A stretch of DNA of 54,327 nt from a virus. Positions 41,609-48,826 of this stretch are shown piece by piece. The notes beneath the pieces were generated by a model. That model made no database searches. It saw only the letters and a list, made by a program, of their open reading frames with translations, and was not told the DNA's origin. The stretch's first letter is position 1, and every line of letters starts with the position of its first letter. Location of the stretch: positions 1 through 54,327 of IMG/VR virus record IMGVR_UViG_3300032246_002540; one strand, 5' to 3'. A program made the position numbers and the translations under genes.

Positions 41609-42147
41609 TGAGAGCAACAGAATTCATCACAGAAGCAGATGCTGTTGCTAAAAAACCTGCTGCTCCGGCTGCAGAAGTTAACCCTGAAAGCAATTTTGGT
41701 ACCGCTGTACAAAATGCCATAGGCAGTGCCATCAAGAACAGCCCTATAGGCAGTGCTATCGATACGGTAGACGCCATCCGCAAAGGCGATGTGGGCGGCG
41801 CTGTGGGGTCTGCTGTTGGTGGCGTAGGTAGGACCGCAGGCTATGCTTTGGGTGGCCTTCCTGGATTGGCTGTTGGTTCAGCATTAGATGCTGCTGGCAA
41901 CGCTATCAAAAACACTACTACTGGAGGGGCTGCACAGGTCAATCCCAATAAGCCAACAAAACCCAAGAAGATAGCCGAAGCCAGCGGTCACATTCCCAAG
42001 GACGAAGAAGAAGCAAAAGATCCCCGCTACAGCAATGCACTGACTGTGGACATACATCCTGGCGAAGATGCCAAACAAGCAGCCAAATTAGGGTTCCAAT
42101 TAGACAACGGTCGCCCACCACTTCTAAGCACGTCAGGCAAACGATGA
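41608..42147 (+). CDS. putatively packaged Gly/Ala-rich protein
   Basis: 179 residues. Start ATG overlaps the previous stop (TAATG). MRATEFITEADAV is a clear capsid-targeting-like peptide (I-T-E at 7-9). Next comes a Pro/Ala linker and a hydrophobic Gly/Ala-rich part (IGSAIDTVDAIRKGDVGGAV, ALGGLPGLAVGSALDAAGNA) similar in style to the C-terminal domain of the 32235 protein (ALGAGLEAGGSALGMLPKFS). It could insert into membranes at DNA entry, but this is speculative. Confidence 0.65.
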   Translation: MRATEFITEADAVAKKPAAPAAEVNPESNFGTAVQNAIGSAIKNSPIGSAIDTVDAIRKGDVGGAVGSAVGGVGRTAGYALGGLPGLAVGSALDAAGNAIKNTTTGGAAQVNPNKPTKPKKIAEASGHIPKDEEEAKDPRYSNALTVDIHPGEDAKQAAKLGFQLDNGRPPLLSTSGKR

Positions 42148-42932
42148 GTGTCCTGGAATACAATCGTAGCATCAACCCCCTGAGAGAATCCAAACATACA
42201 GATTATCACGGTCCCAGTGACAGTGCAGAAAACCGTCGTGCCAACTATACCGGCCCAGAATACACATACAGATTCAATGATCAGGGATTTAGATCTCCCG
42301 AACTAACACCCAATGATCCCTGTATAGTCAGTTTTGGATGCAGTATCACTATGGGTCAAGGCGTACCAGAAGAAAAAAGATTTGCCAATTTGTTAGCAGA
42401 AAGATATGATCTGAACCATTACTGCTTTGCAGCTGGCGGCAGTGACAACTTGTGCATTTTTAAAAATTTCACAAGTTTTTTCAAAAATAATCTGGAAGGT
42501 TTGGATACCAAGTTAGTGGTAATATTGTGGAGTTTTCCCAGTAGAGTAAGCATTTGCAAATTAGATGCAAAAGGTTTACCTTGGGAACGTACTTTAGTAA
42601 ATGACGAATCATATCCTGACGATGATGAGCTTGCTGATTTTCACCTTGGTTGGATCAATCATAGTGCCGATCTTTATACACTGCAATTTATCAAAGCAGC
42701 AGATATCATTGCTAAACTAGCAGGTATAAAATTGGTGCAGCTTTGTATCGAAGATATTAAAACCCCCTATCTGCCTATAGACAGTTTCCATAGTAAACCC
42801 GATTGGTACAAGCATCCTTCCTTGTTAGGTATCGTGGATCTGGGCAGAGATATACATCCAGGTATGGCTAGCCATCAAAATATTGCAGATATAATTATAG
42901 ATATTTGCGATATGCAACAGTGGCGATTTTGA
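42144..42932 (+). CDS. SGNH/GDSL-like hydrolase
   Basis: 262 residues. SGNH hydrolases deacylate esters such as O-acetyl groups on glycans. Block I is PCIVSFGCSITMGQGVPEEK, with Ser67 as nucleophile; the last block has GRDIHPGMASH with D236 and H238. The middle contains AAGGSDNLC and VVILWSFPSR in the positions of blocks II and III. ATGA overlap with the previous gene. It could act on the host surface polysaccharide or virion glycan. Compare the tail of the first (cut) gene in the window. Confidence 0.75.
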   Translation: MSVLEYNRSINPLRESKHTDYHGPSDSAENRRANYTGPEYTYRFNDQGFRSPELTPNDPCIVSFGCSITMGQGVPEEKRFANLLAERYDLNHYCFAAGGSDNLCIFKNFTSFFKNNLEGLDTKLVVILWSFPSRVSICKLDAKGLPWERTLVNDESYPDDDELADFHLGWINHSADLYTLQFIKAADIIAKLAGIKLVQLCIEDIKTPYLPIDSFHSKPDWYKHPSLLGIVDLGRDIHPGMASHQNIADIIIDICDMQQWRF

Positions 42933-42938
42933 TAAATA
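42931..42938 (+). promoter_or_regulatory. late-type promoter motif GATAAATA
   Basis: Predicted start 42944, one base into the ATG at 42943; no Shine-Dalgarno. Confidence 0.6.
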
Positions 42939-42942
42939 AAAT

Positions 42943-43296
42943 ATGCGTGTAAGAGAAATAACAGAAGCTGTGATGAGTGTGGGCATACAAGGTCGTAGCC
43001 CAGTGAGTCCAGGCGCACGTGGTTTGATGGCCAGTCGTTGGAAGTACAAGACTGTCACAGATGCAGCAGAACCTGTGAATATGAAAAATGCTGTAGCTAG
43101 GCTAGCTGCCAAATTGGATGACGTGGAAAAGATCGATTACGACAGCATAAATGATCTGATGCAACAGATTTGTATGACACAGGCCATAGACCCCAAAGAT
43201 CTACATAAAGAATTTGTCAAAAAATATAATTTGACTCCTGATCGTTATGCTGTTAAATTAAAGCATGATAGAAAAAACAGACCCCGTAGCGTTTAA
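42943..43296 (+). CDS. putatively packaged small protein
   Basis: 117 residues. Starts MRVREITEAVMSVGIQ; the first seven bases of its N-terminal codons and its peptide (M-R-x-R-E-I) closely match the ligase-like protein at 31133, and I-T-E ends at residue 8. The rest is helical and basic (AVARLAAKLDDVEKIDYDSI, NLTPDRYAVKLKHDRKNRPR). A late motif with a leaderless arrangement precedes it. Function unknown. Confidence 0.7.
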   Translation: MRVREITEAVMSVGIQGRSPVSPGARGLMASRWKYKTVTDAAEPVNMKNAVARLAAKLDDVEKIDYDSINDLMQQICMTQAIDPKDLHKEFVKKYNLTPDRYAVKLKHDRKNRPRSV

Positions 43297-43450
43297 AACG
43301 CCAGATCCCAGACTACACTTATACATCAGCCTCGTCAAAAGCGGTTTAAGGTTAGGTGCAGGCACCGCACTTATCTTCAATGATCCTGTGCTTGCAGGTG
43401 CTCTACTGATAGCAGCAGAACTCCTAGGTATTGCTGAGGAGCTGGTATGA
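43265..43450 (+). CDS. small membrane-type protein, 61 residues
   Basis: Begins inside the end of the preceding gene and ends with an ATGA overlap to the next. Contains a hydrophobic stretch (about 26-58: LRLGAGTALIFNDPVLAGAL onward). The coupled start to the next gene supports it as real; no family recognised. Confidence 0.6.
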   Translation: MIEKTDPVAFKTPDPRLHLYISLVKSGLRLGAGTALIFNDPVLAGALLIAAELLGIAEELV

Positions 43451-43890
43451 GCACCACAGCCTACGACGATCAATTTGTAACAATAAACACTCACGGCAGT
43501 GGAAGCGGTGCTGGAACAACCTATACCGGATATGGTGCTGTTCCACCATTAGGTGCCGGCGCTGTTGGTGCCACTGGTAGTTTTTCAATTCCAAGTGGAA
43601 CATTAAGTATTGGTAGTAATAGTCCACAGTGGAGCAGTATAGGTTCAGGATCAACATCAATGACCACAAGTATCTTAAGTATAATGGCTGAGGGCGATGG
43701 TGACGCTATGATCAAAACCAAGAAGAATACCATCAACCTGGACCAGATGGCCACTATGATGGAAACCGTTAAAGAACGATTGCTGATCTTGGCACCAAAT
43801 TTCGAATTACATGAAAAATATCCAGCACTTAAAGAAGCCTATGAACACTACAAAGTGTTGGAAGCAATGATGGCGGCCGACGATAAATAA
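43447..43890 (+). CDS. phage protein with Gly/Ser-rich start and PALxEAYxxY tail
   Basis: 147 residues. The first 75 are Gly/Ser/Thr-rich and probably disordered; then KKNTINLDQMATMMETVKER and the tail HEKYPALKEAYEHYKVLEAM, the same module as the end of the protein at 9500. Such proteins occur in T4-like aquatic phages next to packaged-protein genes. Function unknown. Confidence 0.7.
   Translation: MSTTAYDDQFVTINTHGSGSGAGTTYTGYGAVPPLGAGAVGATGSFSIPSGTLSIGSNSPQWSSIGSGSTSMTTSILSIMAEGDGDAMIKTKKNTINLDQMATMMETVKERLLILAPNFELHEKYPALKEAYEHYKVLEAMMAADDK
43882..43889 (+). promoter_or_regulatory. late-type promoter motif GATAAATA
   Basis: It overlaps the last codons of the previous gene. Predicted start 43895, one base into the next ATG. 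Confidence 0.5.
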
Positions 43891-43893
43891 TCG

Positions 43894-44184
43894 ATGCTGC
43901 CAGTAACACTTAATGAATATGCACTAGATAATCTGAGTTTGAGCCATTGCCTGCGTCGTACTCGCACCAGTCCCAGGTACAACGTGCAATTAGTGGAATC
44001 AGGTATCCGTATCACAGATAATGAACACTTCGACATCTGTCTCACAAGCGATTTCCAATATGTAGAGGGCGCACCTGTATTCGTGTACAAAACTCTCAGC
44101 GAAAGCTGTGCATACAGCAAACGCCAGGAAATCACGGACTGGCTGGAAAGAGCTAAGATTAAATTTGAATCCGGCTACATTTAG
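43894..44184 (+). CDS. unknown protein, 96 residues
   Basis: Starts MLPVTLNEYALDNLSLSHCL; mixed alpha/beta, neutral. No Shine-Dalgarno; preceded by a GATAAATA motif. No family recognised. A sigma70-type promoter for the following gene begins inside it. Confidence 0.65.
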   Translation: MLPVTLNEYALDNLSLSHCLRRTRTSPRYNVQLVESGIRITDNEHFDICLTSDFQYVEGAPVFVYKTLSESCAYSKRQEITDWLERAKIKFESGYI

Positions 44185-44193
44185 TAGTATAAT
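44165..44193 (+). promoter_or_regulatory. sigma70-type promoter for the DsbA-like gene
   Basis: TTGAAT at 44165-44170 and a perfect TATAAT at 44188-44193 with 17 bases between. Start about 44200, followed by TGGAG and the ATG at 44214. Confidence 0.7.
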
Positions 44194-44213
44194 ATCAATC
44201 AATGGAGTGATCA

Positions 44214-44486
44214 ATGAGTACCAGAAACTTTAACCCGGAAGAACGGGCGAAACTTAAATCCCTTATGACCGAAAGCATGGGTGTTATGACAGAGATCGAA
44301 GTGCTGTCAGGCGGGCTGAACGATACAATCAGCGCCATCGCAGAAGAAATGCAGATTAAACCCAGTGTATTAAAGCGGGCAATCAAGATGGCACAGAAAC
44401 GCGACTTCGATCGTGTGCGCGATGACCTGGATCTGATCGAAAGCATCCTCAATAGTACAGATAAATTGCAGAATCCCGAAGACTAA
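44214..44486 (+). CDS. DsbA-like double-stranded DNA-binding protein
   Basis: 90 residues. T4 DsbA is a small helical dsDNA-binding protein acting in late transcription. The segment AKLKSLMTESMGVMTEIEVL, then SGGLNDTISAIAEEMQIKPS and VLKRAIKMAQKRDF has the layout of that family in T4-like phages: an L-x-x-L-x-x-E-G/S helix, an E-I-x-x-L-x-x-G-L-x-D-T-I turn and an I-K-P-x-x-L-x-R-A-I-x-x-A helix. It has its own sigma70-type promoter and lies next to the polymerase gene. Confidence 0.65.
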   Translation: MSTRNFNPEERAKLKSLMTESMGVMTEIEVLSGGLNDTISAIAEEMQIKPSVLKRAIKMAQKRDFDRVRDDLDLIESILNSTDKLQNPED

Positions 44487-44494
44487 ATTATAAT
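44466..44494 (+). promoter_or_regulatory. sigma70-type promoter for the DNA polymerase gene
   Basis: TTGCAG at 44466-44471 and TATAAT at 44489-44494, 17 bases apart. Start about 44501, leader of about 50 bases with AGGAG before the ATG at 44552. Confidence 0.65.
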
Positions 44495-44551
44495 AAGCCG
44501 TAGCGATACGATGCAGTATGGTAGGCCAACCACAACAGGCCAGGAGTATAA

Positions 44552-47209
44552 ATGAGTTATGTAGATGCTCTGCTGGATAGGCAGAAAGAAAGAATCCACG
44601 TGGTTGAACGTGTGGATGGTAAAAGAGTATACAAAGAGTTTCCAGTTGTTTATACTTTTTATTATGCAGATGCCAGAGGAAAATGGCAGAGCATCTACGG
44701 CACACCTGTTAGCCGTGTAAGCACACGCAGCAGCAAAGAGTTTCGCAAGGAACTGGCTGTACATTCAGGCAAAGAGATTTTTGAGAGCGACATCAATCCC
44801 ATCTTCCGCTGCCTAGCAGACAACTATCTGGAAAAAGATGCTCCGGAATTGAACATAGCGTTCCTGGATATCGAGACCGACTTCGATAGCAAGCGTGGCT
44901 ACAGCACGCCGGCTGATCCCTTCACTAAGATCACTGCGGTAACTGTATATCTCAACTGGATGGACCAGCTGATAACGCTGGCTATACCGCCAGCTGCGAT
45001 GACATTAGAGGAAGCCAATCAGATCGCTGCCAAATTCGACAACACGTTCATGTTCCAATCCGAAGCAGAGATGATATTGACGCTGCTGGATCTGATCGAG
45101 GATGCGGATATCCTGTCAGGTTGGAACTCAGGTGGATTTGATATTCCCTATCTGGTCAATCGCACTGCAAGGGTATTGAGTAAAGATGATACTCGTCGTT
45201 ATTGTCTGTGGAATCAGTTTCCCAAGGAGCGTGTGTTTGAAAAATATGGCGCGGATCAACTTACTTTTGACCTGGTTGGCCGGGTTCACATGGATTATAT
45301 GGAACTGTATCGTAAGTATACTTACGAAGAGCGCCACAGTTACAGCCTTGATGCTATCGGCGAGTATGAACTGAACGAACGCAAGACAGCATACGAAGGC
45401 AGCCTGGACCAGTTGTACAACCAGGACTTCGAAACATTCATCACATATTCCAGACAGGATGTGGCACTGCTGGACAAGCTGGACAAGAAGCTCAGGTTCA
45501 TCGATCTGGCCAACGAACTGGCACACGCCAACACCGTGCTGCTACAGACTACCATGGGCGCAGTGGCCGTGACCGAGCAGGCTATCATCAACGAAGCACA
45601 TCGTCGCGGTATGGTGGTACCCAATCGCAAGCAAAAGACAGACACTAGCGAAACACAAGTGGCTGGTGCTTATGTGGCTTATCCTAAAAAAGGCTTGCAC
45701 GAATGGATCGGTGCTATCGACATCAACAGCCTGTATCCGTCAGCCATTCGTAGCCTGAATATGGGGCCAGAGACCGTGATAGGCCAACTGCGGCCCATCA
45801 TGACAGACGCTTACATCAGTGCCAAATTAGCTGAAGGCAAGAGCTTTGCCTCAGCTTGGGAGGGACTGTTCGGCAGCCTGGAATATGAAGCAGTGATGCG
45901 ACAGGATCCAGCCACAGAGATCACTGTGGATTGGGAAAATGGCGAATCGGAAGTGTACAGTGCCAAGCAGTTGTACAATGTTATATTCAATACAAACAAA
46001 CCCTGGTGTGTCAGTGCCAATGGCACACTGTTCAATCTGGAAAAACAGGGCGTGATTCCCGGCTTGTTGGAACGCTGGTATGCCGAGCGTAAAGAACTGC
46101 AAGCCAAGATGAAAAGCAGTAACGATCCCAAGACCCGTGCGTTCTGGGACAAACGTCAGCTTGTGAAAAAGATTAACTTGAACAGCCTATATGGTGCTAT
46201 CCTCAACGGCGGATGCAGGTTCTTCGATCAACGCATCGGACAGAGCACTACACTGTGCGGCCGTGCCATCGCCAAGCATATGGATGCTACAGTGAATCAG
46301 ATGATCACTGGCGATTATGATCACGTGGGCAAGGCCATCATCTATGGTGATACCGATTCGGTGTATTTCTCGGCCTGGCCCACCATACAAGCCGATGTGT
46401 CCAGAGGACAGATGGAATGGGACAAGGACATCTGTGTGCAACTGTATGATCAGATAGCCGAACAGGTAAATGCCACATTCCCTGACTTCATGCATCAGGC
46501 GTTCCACACCACACCAGAGCTGGGTAGCATAATCAAAGGTGGTCGTGAACTGGTGGCCAACAGTGGATTGTTCATCACAAAGAAACGCTATGCTGTGCAG
46601 ATCTATGATCTGGAAGGCAAGCGCCTGGATACAGAAGGCAAGACAGGCAAAGTAAAAGCAATGGGCCTGGATCTCAAGAGATCAGATACTCCCAAGGTAG
46701 TACAGGACTTCCTAAGCGATATCTTGCAACAGGTGCTTAACGGTGCCAGCAAAGACCAGATCATCACTGCAATCAGACAGTTTAAGACCGAGTTTACCAG
46801 CAAGCCAGCTTGGGAGAAAGGAACACCCAAGCGTGTGAACAAGCTCACATACTACGGCGACCTAGAGAAGAAGCAGGGCAAAGCAAATATGCCCGGACAC
46901 GTTCGTGCAGCTATCAATTGGAATCATCTGAGACGATTGCACAGCGACAAGCACAGTATCGAGATAGTGGATGGTATGAAAACCATTGTTTGCAAATTGC
47001 GTAACAATCCACTGGGATTGACCAGCATCGGATATCCCACGGATGAAAGCCGTATTCCCAACTGGTTTAAAGAATTGCCGTTTGACGATGCTGATATGGA
47101 AGCATCAATCATTGACCAAAAGGTGGAAAATCTTTTGGATGTGCTGGAATGGAACATCAGCCAGAGCACAAATATCCGCAGTAACTTCAACAAATTGTTC
47201 AGTATGTGA
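44552..47209 (+). CDS. 43: family B DNA polymerase (gp43-type)
   Basis: The replicative polymerase, 885 residues, near the length of T4 gp43. The proofreading exonuclease motifs are present: Exo I FLDIETD (D106, E108), Exo II LSGWNSGGFDIPYLV (about 190) and Exo III TYSRQDVALLD (about 300). The polymerase motifs are A DINSLYPSAIRS (about 391), B KKINLNSLYGAIL (about 540) and C IYGDTDSVYFS (about 598). The C-terminus ends with a likely clamp-interacting segment (IRSNFNKLFSM). Followed by a coupled methyltransferase-like gene and then the clamp. Confidence 0.97.
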   Translation: MSYVDALLDRQKERIHVVERVDGKRVYKEFPVVYTFYYADARGKWQSIYGTPVSRVSTRSSKEFRKELAVHSGKEIFESDINPIFRCLADNYLEKDAPELNIAFLDIETDFDSKRGYSTPADPFTKITAVTVYLNWMDQLITLAIPPAAMTLEEANQIAAKFDNTFMFQSEAEMILTLLDLIEDADILSGWNSGGFDIPYLVNRTARVLSKDDTRRYCLWNQFPKERVFEKYGADQLTFDLVGRVHMDYMELYRKYTYEERHSYSLDAIGEYELNERKTAYEGSLDQLYNQDFETFITYSRQDVALLDKLDKKLRFIDLANELAHANTVLLQTTMGAVAVTEQAIINEAHRRGMVVPNRKQKTDTSETQVAGAYVAYPKKGLHEWIGAIDINSLYPSAIRSLNMGPETVIGQLRPIMTDAYISAKLAEGKSFASAWEGLFGSLEYEAVMRQDPATEITVDWENGESEVYSAKQLYNVIFNTNKPWCVSANGTLFNLEKQGVIPGLLERWYAERKELQAKMKSSNDPKTRAFWDKRQLVKKINLNSLYGAILNGGCRFFDQRIGQSTTLCGRAIAKHMDATVNQMITGDYDHVGKAIIYGDTDSVYFSAWPTIQADVSRGQMEWDKDICVQLYDQIAEQVNATFPDFMHQAFHTTPELGSIIKGGRELVANSGLFITKKRYAVQIYDLEGKRLDTEGKTGKVKAMGLDLKRSDTPKVVQDFLSDILQQVLNGASKDQIITAIRQFKTEFTSKPAWEKGTPKRVNKLTYYGDLEKKQGKANMPGHVRAAINWNHLRRLHSDKHSIEIVDGMKTIVCKLRNNPLGLTSIGYPTDESRIPNWFKELPFDDADMEASIIDQKVENLLDVLEWNISQSTNIRSNFNKLFSM

Positions 47210-48057
47210 TGCTAATACAACAGGCCCAGCACAATTATAACCAGGTTAAACAGGCCGCTGAATTCTATATCACTTACGGCCAAGCTCACAGAAATTATCA
47301 GGAAACCTGTGATTGTTTTATAAAGTTGATGGATCAGTTGGAAAAAAGTCTGGAATATGGCAAAACACAATTATTGTTGAACAGCAACAATCTATGTACC
47401 ACACTACAAAATAAAGATGTGCAACAACGTCTGGATTTCGTAGAGATCAATCGTTTCAATGACCTAGAAGTAAATGCACTCGTACACTTGATATTTCAAA
47501 ACAGTGCAAATAATATTCCTGGAATGGAATTGTTCCCTGGTACTGGTCAGTTTTTACCTCACGCTGTGGCAATGGAGCCGTTGTATGTGGCTGACAAATA
47601 TCCAGAAATCCTGGAAAACGCAGTAAAAGTATTTAATAATGAGTTTTATGCTGATCGTAGAGTACGCAAAGTCCTAGTCATACCTGAAGACATCAGCAGT
47701 ATACCAGTGGGTGCTTTGGGGTTGGTCTATTGTTTCAATGAATTTTTTATGGCCAACACGGATTATATCCTAGCTTGGGCAAAGCAAGTGCTCATCATGT
47801 TGTACACAGGGGGAAAATTTGTTTTCAATTTTCTACCTGACGATCAAATTTGGGCTCAAGACCAGTGCCTGGCTCACAATTTTAGTGTGGTGAATGTAAA
47901 CAGACTTTGCACAGAATTGGAAATTATGGGCTATGACATAGAAAGATGCGTTATAAAGGAACTGAGATGCAGCCATATCGTAGCGGTCAAACGTCTGGGT
48001 CATTCCATACCCAGATTAAAAGTTGGTCCCAGTGTTGCAGAAATTATTGAACTATGA
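47209..48057 (+). CDS. methyltransferase-fold-like protein after the polymerase
   Basis: 282 residues. The ATG at 47209 overlaps the polymerase stop (TGATG). MLIQQAQHNYNQVKQAAEFY starts a helical N-terminal region (1-85); the second part has ELFPGTGQFLPHAVAMEPLY, then a VLVIPEDISSIPVGALGLVY block and later ILMLYTGGKFVFNFLPD, resembling degenerate SAM methyltransferase strands. The glycine-rich SAM loop is poor, so activity is uncertain. This gene is between gp43 and gp45, a place where T4 has regA and the loader genes. Confidence 0.6.
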   Translation: MLIQQAQHNYNQVKQAAEFYITYGQAHRNYQETCDCFIKLMDQLEKSLEYGKTQLLLNSNNLCTTLQNKDVQQRLDFVEINRFNDLEVNALVHLIFQNSANNIPGMELFPGTGQFLPHAVAMEPLYVADKYPEILENAVKVFNNEFYADRRVRKVLVIPEDISSIPVGALGLVYCFNEFFMANTDYILAWAKQVLIMLYTGGKFVFNFLPDDQIWAQDQCLAHNFSVVNVNRLCTELEIMGYDIERCVIKELRCSHIVAVKRLGHSIPRLKVGPSVAEIIEL

Positions 48058-48075
48058 TACAAAAACCTATATACT
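48047..48075 (+). promoter_or_regulatory. sigma70-type promoter for the clamp gene
   Basis: TTGAAC at 48047-48052 and TATACT at 48070-48075, 17 bases apart. Start about 48082; AAAAGGAAAAG precedes the ATG at 48095. Confidence 0.6.
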
Positions 48076-48094
48076 ATAAGAAAAGGAAAAGAGT

Positions 48095-48826
48095 ATGAGA
48101 GATTATCTATTAGACATTGTGGAACACGTACTGCCCACTGGTGTATTGAGTCTGGTCAAAGTCACTGGCACCGATAAGACAACAACCTTGGCATCAGCTG
48201 ACACCAGCAACGTGCTGTTGCTCAACGCCACGTTCCACGAACCACATCCTGATTTTGAAGGTGTGTTTGGTTTGCCCAATCTGCCCAATTTGAACACCAT
48301 CCTTAATATTCCTGAATACAGGGAAAATGCAACCATTTCCATCGTGAGAGAAAATGTGGATGGCGAACAAAAGCCACGCAGCATCCAATTTAAAAATGCC
48401 AATGGTGATTTCAACAACAACTTCCGTTTGATGTTGGACTACTTGGTTAAAGATAAAATCAAAGACATCAAATTCAATGGTACTAATTGGAACATCACAC
48501 TGGAACCCACTGTGGCTAGCATCAGCAGATTGAAATACCAGTCGCAGGCTCACAGTGAATATGAAAATTTCACTATCAAAACTGATGGCAGCGATTTGAA
48601 ATTTTTCTTTGGTGATCCCAGTGGACACGCTGGTAATTTCACATTCCAGAGCGGTGTGGCAGGAAAAATTACCAATAGCTGGGAATACCGTGTGACACTA
48701 TTCCAGTCTATCTTGAATCTGTCGGGCGATAAAGTGGTACAGTTCAGTGATGATGGTGTGATCCTTATCACTGTAGACAGCGGCTTGATCAAATACGAAT
48801 ACTACCTGCCAGCATTGACAAAATAA
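48095..48826 (+). CDS. 45: DNA polymerase sliding clamp (gp45-type)
   Basis: 243 residues, the length of gp45-type clamps. Clamp-like points are the LASADTSNVLLLNATF strand, GLPNLPNLNTILNIPEYREN connecting loop, PRSIQFKNANGDFNNNFRLM, and the terminal DSGLIKYEYYLPAL that matches the final strand of phage clamps. It keeps the polymerase on DNA and in T4 also activates late transcription. Own sigma70-type promoter. The loader ATPase gp44 is 27 kb away. Confidence 0.82.
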   Translation: MRDYLLDIVEHVLPTGVLSLVKVTGTDKTTTLASADTSNVLLLNATFHEPHPDFEGVFGLPNLPNLNTILNIPEYRENATISIVRENVDGEQKPRSIQFKNANGDFNNNFRLMLDYLVKDKIKDIKFNGTNWNITLEPTVASISRLKYQSQAHSEYENFTIKTDGSDLKFFFGDPSGHAGNFTFQSGVAGKITNSWEYRVTLFQSILNLSGDKVVQFSDDGVILITVDSGLIKYEYYLPALTK

